DNA from: Bugula neritina
Lineage: Eukaryota; Bryozoa; Gymnolaemata; Cheilostomatida; Bugulidae
Direction: 5' to 3'
Assembly (NCBI GenBank): GCA_964035545.1
Contig: OZ037769.1
Location: 10,083,429 to 10,147,428 of the forward strand
DNA length: 64,000 bases
Each line of letters begins with the position of its first letter. The first letter of the stretch is position 1. The notes beneath the pieces were generated by a model. It was not told the DNA's origin. It did not search any database and saw only the letters and a program-made list of their open reading frames with translations. The translations under genes and the position numbers were made by a program. Positions 12,400 to 32,500 of this stretch are shown here, piece by piece.

Positions 12400-12910
12400 C
12401 ATTAGGCTTAGCATTAGCCTTAGGCTCGGCTATAAGCATAGGCATCTGCATTAGCATAGTCATACTCATAACTCATAGTGATACTCATGCTGAACCTCAA
12501 TCAGATAGTGTTAGACTTATCATAGTAGTTTTTATATTCTACTTATAGTTATTACTTATACTTATACTCAATAACTTATCGTTATAGTCATAGTTATAAT
12601 TATACTTATACTGATAGTTATGCTCATGGTGATACTTATACTTGTAATAGTTATAGTATCACATTGACATTCATTATATCAGTCATGGAGTGATATTGAA
12701 TTGATATTAATACTCATATTTTTGGTATTAGTATCACTCATAGTTATAGTTGTATTATACCCAATCTTCTAGTAATCCCTGAACCTCTTCATTGTCATTG
12801 AGATAGTCATACTGATACTGATCACTGTGACCGAGTAAAGGAGTGCGAGTATCACAATGACAGTGATACTGATGCCTATACTAATAGTCATAGTGATTGT
12901 GTTTGAAGCT
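12400..12910. repeat. Degenerate hexamer simple sequence
   Basis: Cryptically simple DNA made of ATACTCATAGT, TATAGTTATACTTATAC and related units on a 6-bp grid. Same family as the tract at 11385-11580. Confidence 0.65.
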
Positions 12911-13984
12911 AAATTGTTGTGAAATTATTTACAATTTCACAACAGTTCAGCTTATTGGTGTTCATTGTAATTTTGGTTGAAAATATAGCTACAATTAAAC
13001 ATTTAATGAATTTTGAAATGCCAAAATTAATTTATGATTATAATTATTATGATTGTTATAAAAAAATATGTTGCATTTGATTAAGTTGAACTTTATAATA
13101 ATTGAATTTAATTTCAATAAATTTGTAATTTTAAAATGGGCATGGAAAGGATAAAAGCGTTAACTTATTTACTATTTAGTGTTAATTATTAATCTATGAC
13201 TATTGCTATTGGGAACACTGATGATAATAGTAGTACTCACACTTTAATATTAATATTAATAGAAATAATAAATTTAAAAAAGCAAACTGAAACTTTCATT
13301 AAATTTATTAACCTAATTGCAATGGGCCTAGCCATATACATCTATATATATTAGAAAAAGTTTTGTCATCAAATTCAATGTCATTAATGATACAATTAGT
13401 TCACCCATTAGGCTGTTTTAATTTTTATAAATATAATAATAGTATAGATTAAATTCCAGCTTGAAGTGAAGATTTCTTTATTCAAGTTGGAACCTAATAA
13501 CCAATAAGCCTGCATAAATGTGTTGAGAGTGTGGTGTTATTACAAAAGCAGTGATAGTGCAATAATACATTTAAGTATATTATTGTTATACAATATTATT
13601 GTAAATTAGTTACAGTACTATGTACATTGTACACGTAAAAATTCAATAGCTGTCAAAACAATTAGGCTGCAGTTATATAAAAATGCTGTTTTATGAATGT
13701 CAAGCATTTGACGGTTTATATTTAGTGTCAATATATGATAACCAACAAGAAAATTATTGCTAGTACAATAAATAAGCTCTGCATTTTTATTTTAAGTTAT
13801 GAGTTTGCAAGGCAATCACAGCATGCTTCAAGTCTAAGACAAAGTAAAGTTTTGAAATTTTTATTTCTTAGTGCAGATAGCAAATGGAATGCAGCTAAAT
13901 AAACGTAATCTTGAAAAAATATGTTATATAATCTTAAAGTATCACACTTTTCTTGCCCAACTCTCATTTTAAAATATACTTCAT

Positions 13985-14398
13985 GGGCCATTTACTTAAT
14001 TTAGTACACACTCAAAATCTTCAGTTTTTAGCTTTTTTTCACAATTTAGCTGCTAATGTGTTTTTGCTCTAAACTAATAAGAAAATACGAAATGCAACTA
14101 AATTATCAAGGTTCTTTTTTAAGTTTGCTTGATTTCCTATGTTTTTTCCTGATTATTCAGTTAATTTGAATTTGTGGACCATCATGGTTTTTTGTGATGG
14201 TCCACTAATCAAAATTAGCTAAATAATTAGGAAAAAACATGTTGAATTGAGCAAAATTAAAAAGAAACTTTATTATTTAGTTGTATGTAATGATATTTTA
14301 TTCATTTTGGGCAAAAACCCATACACATTAGCAGCTAAATTGTGAAAAATAGCTAACAACTAGAGACTGAGTGTGTACTAAATTAAGTAAAATGACCC
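13985..14398. mobile_element. 414-bp foldback MITE immediately upstream of NFS1
   Basis: The two halves are near-complete inverted repeats. The ends are GGGCCATTTACTTAATTTAG and its imperfect complement AATTAAGTAAAATGACCC. The centre is a perfect hairpin TGGACCATCA (14175-14184) / TGATGGTCCA (14195-14204). Internal pairs such as CACAATTTAGCTGCTAATGT and ACATTAGCAGCTAAATTGTG match across the centre. A related half-copy lies at 22029-22236. No transposase is present. The right end is 263 bp before the NFS1 start codon. Confidence 0.85.
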
Positions 14399-14660
14399 TT
14401 ATACCAATCACTCAGTTGCATATACATGTTACCGAAATTGTAGGAGCTTCTTTGTCTTTCGGTTGAAAGTGAGCATTTGACTCCAGAAAAAGCCTTGTGT
14501 GCTTTGACACTACCTGTATTATAGTACCAGACAACTCACAACAATACTGGTTGTCATAAAAGCGAAACATGTGCCAAAAGTAGGGTAAATGCTGGCTCAG
14601 TACCAATACTGAGGTGGTGTGCATTTGGACTATTTGTAGAATATTTGTTCAAGTACGAAT

Positions 14661-23782
<9,122 letters not shown>

Positions 23783-24024
23783 AATGTGAAAAAAATGCAC
23801 TATTCTGTAGTTGATTGTTCAGTTTTGATAAAGTAACACTGCTACAAGTTATTGGTGTATTGTAATGCCATGTTAAGTTCTTTTTTTCTGTATTTTGCAG
23901 TGTTGTACCGATATTTCTACAATTCAGCTAATAAAAGTATATATGTTTTTTACTGAGTTAAAGGTTGATACATGTAATTTTGCCTGGGTGTATCATTATA
24001 TTAGTTCTGTGTTGTAATGGTTGC

Positions 24025-24030
24025 AATAAA
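24025..24030 (+). promoter_or_regulatory. Candidate poly(A) signal for NFS1
   Basis: AATAAA 243 bp after the NFS1 stop codon. It is the first canonical hexamer in the 3' flank. Confidence 0.5.
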
Positions 24031-24292
24031 ACAAATTAGTATAACAAATTAACCCAAATAATTTATATTACTCCTAGTAATTCTTGGCATTATGTAACAC
24101 CATAATTATAATATTGCACCAAATGTCCATAAGTCTTATAATTTGATCAGAATTAAATTACTATTAACACAACTGATAGAATATTATGGTGCTTAGACAA
24201 GAGATATTCCTGTTGAACACTGTGCTACCAAATGCAATAAGATTATTGAAATAGTCTGCCTCATGAAATGGTTTATAACCTTGCACACATAC

Positions 24293-24562
24293 CCCCTATT
24301 CACACTTACCGTAACGTAAAATATCAGCCATTTTTAATGTGTCCGAGCTGAAGTTTTCAAAGTCTGCTATTAGGTATGATCAATGACACTTCATTGGACA
24401 ATTATATCCAATGAGTTGCCGCAAAAGTTTTTCTGTTCAATAGTAGCCCCCCCCTCCCCGCAACTTATTTGAATCAAGCAGTGTTCGATCCTACCATACC
24501 ACAACGCCGTACAGGAAGCTCAGACATTTGTAAAAATGGCTGATATTTGGTGTGAATAGGGG
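24293..24562. mobile_element. 270-bp MITE between the convergent NFS1 and RIF1 3' ends
   Basis: The terminal inverted repeats are about 50 bp. The left end is CCCCTATTCACAC ... AAATATCAGCCATTTTTA, and the right end is its complement, TAAAAATGGCTGATATTT ... GTGTGAATAGGGG. There is no coding capacity. The target duplication is unclear, perhaps TA. Confidence 0.8.
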
Positions 24563-24996
24563 ATAGTACTCTGCATACTTGCCAATGTTCAGAATAAAAT
24601 TCTATCGCTAGTTCTAAGCAAGATTTCTAAGTCAATTCTGATTGGTTTCAATACCTAAGAAATGTGCCTGCATGGTTGATCAAGTTAGTTAGGTTTGGGC
24701 ATTTACAGAGCAAAACAACTTTTTAAACTTGTAACTAGCTTGAGCAGAGAAATGTTGCAAATTAGCCTGTTCTTAGTGTTGAGACTAGTGTGGCCTTACA
24801 CTTTCATTTCAACTAGTAATGAGAATATCCAGTCAGCATTGTTTCTTAATCAAAGGTTGTGTGACAGTATAAGGCCTGGGGAGTGTAAAGCTGGCCTATT
24901 ACAACAGATCTTACATGTGCAGTATATGTAGATGAGTTAATTTCATTGATTGACAAGTATTTATAGCACAATGAAAGGGATTTTGTATATGATTGG

Positions 24997-25002
24997 TTTA
25001 TT
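24997..25002 (-). promoter_or_regulatory. Candidate poly(A) signal for RIF1
   Basis: Minus-strand AATAAA (plus TTTATT) about 450 bp beyond the RIF1 stop codon. The interval 25003-25453 would be RIF1 3' UTR. Confidence 0.4.
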
Positions 25003-25453
25003 TTCAAATAAAAAGTCCTTAAAAATTATTTTACAATGCACATAATATAGAATAATATAACTAAGGAGCACACCTCGTAGGCTACCTTAAAGCAAAGTAT
25101 AAGGCCTGTGGAATAAGTGCTCAATACATGTAATTATAAGCAATACAATAATATGCAGGTTTGACACTCCTCTCAACATGATCATATTTGGATGTGCATT
25201 TTTCAGATTTAAAAAACCTTCAGAAGAGTTATAACAAAATTGCAGTTAGCTATAACTGATAGCACACGTTTCATACCCCTACAGGCAGCCACAGACACAC
25301 TAAAATTTGCTGAATATACTCGTAATAAAAACTTAAGAAAAAAAGTTTTAAATCGTATAACGTCTATGTAAAAGGTAAACTTTTAATCGCTATTCTTTAA
25401 GTATATGCTACTTCTCCTAGAACTACTACAGCTCTGGAAGAACCATTCCCCAG

Positions 25454-28400
25454 TTACGTATCACAATTTTCAGTCAGTAACAAACGGATTTTACTTCCCA
25501 ACTGAGCATCAGATAAGTGTTGATCAGTCACCAGGTTCATAATTGTCTCTAGTCGGCTTTGTGATGGAGACAGTTCGGCTGATTTGTTGAGATGACCTGT
25601 TGATTCAGTGGCTGACTTGGGTGAGGGAGGGGGCGGCAGCATTGAGACTGAACATGCTCTTTCTTCATTAGCTAGATCAACGTCCGTACCATTAGCTATT
25701 CCTGTGTACAAACGTGTTCTATATATGGTAAATCACTTTCGGTAATTTCTTGGTATGAAAGATGAGCAGCAATAATCTCACCGATTAAATAAGCTACTTG
25801 ACTACGCCGTTTTCCTATTCTATTTAGTAAACTACAAGTAAAGACTATAAGTAGAATACTATAAGACTATCACTAAACTTACTATGACAATGAGATGCGC
25901 GATTCTTTACTGCACCACATTTTCCAAAAGCCTTCAGGGTTGTCGACAATTTCGGCTGTTTAATAGGTAAGAGATTAACTTCGGACTCGGTAAGTTTGGC
26001 CATTTCTCCTACAGTAGTGATGCCTTGACTGGCTAAACACTGCTTCAAGTTTCCATGCCTGTAAAAGTGCTCATAGATTTGCTTAGACAATCAAGCAGTG
26101 AGATGCTTATTGCAGTGATATTATATGGGCTGGACTCTAAATGAACACTAGTATTTATGCAAAGCTTAATTGGGGAGTTGAGAACTATAGAAAAATGCCA
26201 ATCTAAAAATTAACAGCTAAAGCATCACTCAAACAACTTACTATATTGATGGATTTATATATACACAACATACTATATTGATAGTTATATATACATACAT
26301 AACTTACTATATTAATGGAGTTATATATACATAAGTTACTATATTGGTAGTTATATATACATACATAACTTACTATATTGATGGAGTTATATATACATAA
26401 GTTACTATATTGGTAGTTATATATACATACATAACTTACTATATTGATGGAGTTATATATACATAAGTTAGACATACAACACTTACCACACAGGCGTAGT
26501 CAAGTGGCATATCATTTCTGATATGGAGACTGTTGAGTTAGTGTACTCGCCTGCTATTGGCAGTTCATCAGCCAAGTTTTGTGATTGGCTGCAGTCAAAT
26601 GAGTCCTTCTGAAAACAAAGTGTTTTTTTAAGTATTTATATTATTGGGGAAAAGAGAAATTATAATTTTCATATTATTAATGATAGAAACAGAGAAACAC
26701 TAACGCGAGCCACTGTTAAACCAACAGTGTCAGTCGAAGCAGCAGTTTGCGCCAACAAGCATTACCTGAGAAATATCTGGTGAACTTTGACTTTGCTCAG
26801 TGGAAGAATACATACTCAGTAGAGCCTGATTTCTGCTTACTTTAGAAAGTCGCTTAAACTTCCTTGCTGATGAGGATTTCTCTTCAGCACCATCGGGTAT
26901 GGTAAACTTCACCTTTTTAGACTGTATGACATAAAGTACATGCATATTGTTTGAATACTGAAGGTAAACAACTTTCCTGGAAACAACAATTCTGGCGCCC
27001 AATAAGAATAAACTAAAAACCCAAAGTATTCAGTATTGCCAATGTGTACTAAGTATTGCCAATGTGTACTAAGTACTGCCAATGTGTACTAAGTATTGCC
27101 AGTGTGTACTAAGTATTGTCAGTGTGTACTAAGTATTGCCAGTGTGTACTAAGTATTGCCAGTGTGTACTAAGTACTGCCAATGTGTACTAAGTACTGCC
27201 AATGTGTACTAAGTACTGCCAATGTCTACTAAGTATTGCCAATGTGTACTAAGTATTGCCAATGTGTACTAAGTACTGCCAATGTGTACTAAGTACTGCC
27301 AATGTGTACTAAGTACTGCCAATGTGTACTAAGTACTGCCAATGTGTACTAAGTACTGCCAATGTGTACTAAGTATTGCCAATGTGTACTAAGTATTGCC
27401 AATGTGTACTAAGTACTGCCAATGTGTACTAAGTACTGCCAATGTGTACTAAGTACTGCCAATGTGTACTAAGTACTGCCAATGTGTACTAAGTACTGCC
27501 AATGTGTACTAAGTATTGCCAATGTTTACTAAGTATTGCCAATGTTTACTAAGTATTGCCAATGTGTACTAAGTACTGCCAATGTGTACTAAGTACTGCC
27601 AATGTGTACTAAGTATTGCCAATGTGTACTAAGTACTGCCAATGTGTACTAAGTATTGCCAATGTGTACTAAGTATTGCCAATGTGTACTAAGTACTGCC
27701 AATGTGTACTAAGTACTGCCAATGTGTACTAAGTACTGCCAATGTGTACTAAGTATTGCCAATGTGTACTAAGTACTGTCAATGTGTACTAAGTATTGCC
27801 AATGTGTACTAAGTATTGCCAATGTGTACTAAGTACTGCCAATGTGTACTAAGTATTGCCAATGTGTACTAAGTACTGCCAGTATACACTAAGTACTGTC
27901 AATGTGTACTAAGTATTGCCAATGTGTACTAAGTACTGCCAATGTGTACTAAGTACTGCCAATGTGTACTAAGTACTGCCAATGTGTACTAAGTACTGCC
28001 AATGTGTACTAAGTATTGCCAATGTGTACTAAGTACTGCCAATGTGTACTAAGTACTGCCAATGTGTACTAAGTACTGCCAATGTGTACTAAGTACTGCC
28101 AGTATACACTAAGTACTGTCAATGTGTACTAAGTATTGCCAATGTGTACTAAGTATTGCCAATGTGTACTAAGTATTGCCAATGTGTACTAAGTACTGCC
28201 AATGTGTACTAAGTACTGCCAATGTGTACTAAGTACTGCCAATGTGTACTAAGTACTGCCAATGTCTACTAAGTATTGCCAATGTGTACTAAGTATTGCC
28301 AATGTGTACTAAGTACTGCCAATGTGTACTAAGTACTGCCAATGTGTACTAAGTACTGCCAATGTGTACTAAGTACTGCCAATGTGTACTAAGTACTGCC

Positions 28401-29551
28401 AATGTGTACTAAGTATTGCCAATGTGTACTAAGTATTGCCAATGTGTACTAAGTACTGCCAATGTGTACTAAGTACTGCCAATGTGTACTAAGTACTGCC
28501 AATGTGTACTAAGTATTGCCAATGTGTACTAAGTATTGCCAATGTGTACTAAGTATTGCCAATGTGTACTAAGTACTGTCAATGTGTACTAAGTATTGCC
28601 AATGTGTACTAAGTACTGCCAATGTGTACTAAGTACTGCCAATGTGTACTAAGTATTGCCAATGTGTACTAAGTATTGCCAATGTGTACTAAGTATTGCC
28701 AATGTGTACTAAGTACTGCCAATGTGTACTAAGTACTGCCAATGTGTACTAAGTATTGCCAATGTGTACTAAGTATTGCCAATGTGTACTAAGTATTGCC
28801 AATGTGTACTAAGTATTGCCAATGTGTACTAAGTACTGCCAATGTGTACTAAGTACTGCCAATGTGTACTAAGTATTGCCAATGTGTACTAAGTATTGCC
28901 AATGTGTACTAAGTATTGCCAATGTGTACTAAGTACTGCCTATGTGTACTAAGTATTGCCAATGTGTACTAAGTACTGCCAGTGTGTACTAAGTACTGCC
29001 AGTGTGTACTAAGTATTGCCAATGTGTACTAAGTATTGCCAGTATGTACTAAGTATTGCCAATGTGTACTAGAGCCGTACCGAGCTTCCATCAGCAGGAG
29101 AGCCAAGATTTCTTCTTTTCAATATACTGCCAGTGGTGGGTGAATGTATAGGCGTGCAGTCCAGTTCCAGAGCTTCAATGTTCAGTCTGCAAAGAAAACC
29201 AGCAGGTGAACCAAGAGCTTGCAGCTGTTAGTGTCACTAGTGAGTGACACGGGACAGTTAAACAGAGATAATAGCAAAAGGCACTAGTCTTTCACTCTCA
29301 TTTCAACTCACTAAATAAATTGGTTTGATAAAACACAAAAAGAAATTCGAGAAACTCAAATAAGATGACCTTTTCTCATCGTAGTTACTCTGATAAAACT
29401 GTAGCAGAACTCACTTGTGAGACCTGGGCGTCACTGACAATGTCTCCACTGGGTTAACATGTCCACTATTACCAGTACTGTGAGAATTAGCCTTGGATGA
29501 TATAGATCTAGCCAAAATCTGAGAGGATCGAGATGAAAGTAATAACATTTT
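25454..29551 (-). CDS. RIF1: RIF1 C-terminal region: PP1-docking motifs and CTD
   Basis: Exons 29551-29415, 29186-29081, 26921-26766, 26608-26487, 26058-25883 and 25701-25454. The second of these holds TTGSILKRRN, a SILK-type PP1 docking motif. The next begins SKKVKFTIPDG, an RVxF-type motif equivalent to vertebrate RVSFADP. The spacing (15 residues between SILK and KVKF once spliced) resembles the animal arrangement, which sits near the C-terminus. The CTD follows: PVWHGNLKQCLASQGITTVG and LTESEVNLLPIKQPKLST match the conserved CTD-II. The last exon ends LETIMNLVTDQHLSDAQLGS and a short tail. The intron between the SILK and KVKF exons is a 2-kb minisatellite. Confidence 0.9.
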
Positions 29552-32500
29552 CTACAAAACATAGCAGAAAAAGAATTGAAGGAGCATAATAGCAAATATT
29601 CGATTTGATGGGCCAATATTACAATTAAATCAGTACTTCGTTGTTCACACATTACTAGTTACTAAGTACTAGCAACTACAATCAGCTGCTAACAACTAAC
29701 TACTAGCTACTAGCAGTTACATGCATACAATAGTTAATTATTTTAGATGCACATACCTGAGCTCTACTTGGACTAGGAGTTGGTTTATTATCCGTGTTAC
29801 TCTTGATCAACTTTTCAGATGGTCTTGTTTTAGGTGTGGAACTCGGCGAAGGTATTGACTTTGCCTCAGCAGGAGAAGCAATTAAAGCCTTTCGGTTGGG
29901 AAGCTGATCAGGGACCTTCAGAGTTGAATCAGTTTCACATACCACCAACTTGGATCTTTCTGCCAACTCTTCACGTTGCTTAGGTATTTCAGGATTAGAG
30001 GCATTATGGCATTCAAATGGTTTAGCAGAATCTTTTTCTTTTTCCTGTGAGTCAATATCTACAATATCTGCTTGACTTTCAACTAGCTGCTCACTAGTAT
30101 TATCAGAAGCAGGGACACTATCCAGTATATCAGACGAAGGTATACTGTCACTGGGAGTGCATACAGCACTGCTTTCATCGGACACAGATTCTCTAGAATT
30201 GTGAGGCGATGTTATATTTTGTCCCAACTGCATGGTGTCCACATCAGAAGTGTTAACTATTGTATGGTGAGAATTTATCTGCAAAAGCTCCATTTCTGTA
30301 TCAGATTGACAGTTGCTTTTGTCATTTCTAGCAGCTGTAGGCATCAAACTATTACCAACTTCTTCATTTGTACTTGAATGCAAGTTTTTTACACTGCTAC
30401 TAGATCCTACACCACCTATCAACTCATTATCAATAACGGTATTACTGGGTGGTGAAGCGATAATTTGCTTTTGAACATCATCAGAGTTTATTTTATGACC
30501 ATCAGAACATTGTCCTGAAGAAGAATCTCCTTTTCTTTCCTGGGATGACAAAGTTTTACTATTTTTCAAAAGTGACATTTTGCCTATGGCACCCAACACA
30601 AAAGTGGAACTTTTCTCTCCAACATTATTCGTCTGTGACTCATATTTATCAGAATTTTCCTCAGATGTTTTCGAAAGCTGATTCGAAGATAGCAAATTGC
30701 CAGCAGCATCATTTGTGATGGAGATGCGAGGTGGTATTGGAGTTATTACACTTGAATTTGTCGTTGAGCTACCAGATAAAGTAGCAAATTGCAGAGAATT
30801 TTCATTTACTGCGCAGCTGTTAGCTTCAAGGTCTGGAGGAGTTGAAAGAACTTCGTCACTAAAAAGTGAGTCTGTAGACAAAAGAGCACCAGAAAGCGAT
30901 TCTTGAGGTGGTGTGACAGTCCCCGTTTGTCCACCATCTGTTGTGATGTCAGAGTGTTGCAGCTCTCTACAGATACCCTCGCTGCTGCAGGACTCAGCAG
31001 TTACTAAATCATCTGGAGATTTGCAATCAGCTGAAGATGTAGTTGGAACTGGATTGTCCTCTTTTTGTGTCTCTAAAGAACTGCCGCCATCACTATGGAG
31101 CTCAAAAGCCACAGAACCATCACACAGCTCTTGCGTTTCTTGAGATTCACAAAAATCATCACCAGATCTTATCACCACTGACTTCTTCGACTTGATCACT
31201 TTAACATCATTCAATTTTATTAATTTTTTCCCAGTATTGGACACCATCTTTACCCGAACACTTCTAGATACACTGGAGGTATACTCAGCCAAAGATGCTA
31301 GACTAGCACATACATTATTGTCTATTCGTTTCTTCCTAGACTTTCGCTGGCTGCCAGTTTCTGAAGATTGAGAAGACTCCTGACTCTGGCTGGACCCAGA
31401 GAAAACTTCTGATAGATTCAACTTATTCATAGCTTTAGACTTACGACCCAGTTTTCTCTGCTGTGTGCCTGTAGAAGGTAGACTTTCCTGAGAGTTAAAG
31501 TCCGACCCAGGCGTGACAGCAATGTTATCAGTTAACAAGACAGAACAACTCCGCAGCTGATATTGTAGAGATTTTTGAGGACAGTCCCTTTCAGAGGTGA
31601 GAGCTAGAGGAGTGGCAGGCTGAACACGGAATCTTTCCTCTAATGCCTACAATAGTGGGTCACCAATACAAGTAACACTCCATCAGTTCAAACATGGTCA
31701 TATGAAACCAACAAAGCATAATTATTCTTCAGACTAAATAAATAAACACATACATATATGTTACTGTGGTCATAACACATGGTATATAATCTTGATATTA
31801 CCCATATTACAACGGTCACTAGTTTCATATCAACTCAGGAATGAACCTACTAAAGGACTGGAAACAGGGTAACCAGGGGTGTCTACCAGCAGTCTTCTCT
31901 TTGACTGTTTAGGCGTGGTGTCGGGAGCATGTGGTTGCTGATAGGTTGGTTTACTAATAGAGCTGTCCATTTCAGCAGATATTTGCAGAGAAGTTTCTGA
32001 CTCTGGCCAATCCTCTTCACACTGACTGATAATCTACATGGTAAAATAGAGCTATGAGCCTACGCACGGAAATCTATAACAACAATATATTAGTGTCCCA
32101 ATGAACGGAGGTTTTTGTGGTGAGCACAACTTTTAATATAAAACAGATGAACTTTAATAATATGATCCGAGCCTATCCTGTACCAGTGGGTTGATGAATT
32201 GAATATGGGGTGCCAACCTGAGAAGATTCTGGTGAGGAGTCAATAGTTTGACTGGGTGAATCAGCAACTTCAATTGACCTCTTTCTGCCAGCTGGGGAAA
32301 CACGTGACCTGTTGAAATTGCATAACACAATAAAAGCATGCAAGGCGTTGCGACTTGAGACGAAATCATAGAATACACAACTGAATGTTAGTGGAGTGCA
32401 AATGTTTGCCAGGTCAATATTATATCTGGTGGGCAGAAACGACTATAGCCTCTGCGAAGTTTGATGCGAGTCTGAAATACGGACCTGAAAACAGTTTCGC

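Larger units (their letters stand above)
10577..13984. other. Intergenic DNA, no gene seen
   Basis: AT-rich. It holds an 11100-11130 perfect palindrome and degenerate TACTAA/TAGTAT-type simple sequence at about 11385-11580 and 12400-12910. Short open frames at 12036-12269 and 12294-12548 sit inside this simple sequence and have no coding character. Confidence 0.5.

Noticed and set aside
24695-24931. A small gene between NFS1 and RIF1
   Set aside because: A 78-residue frame in AT-rich 3' flank with no recognisable motif; better explained by chance.
27020-29070. Regular 20-bp array resembling a CRISPR locus
   Set aside because: There are no unique spacers between repeats; the units are contiguous and the array lies inside an animal gene intron.
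30697-31143. Plus-strand frames opposite the RIF1 large exon
   Set aside because: They are shadows of the well-supported 630-codon RIF1 exon on the minus strand.
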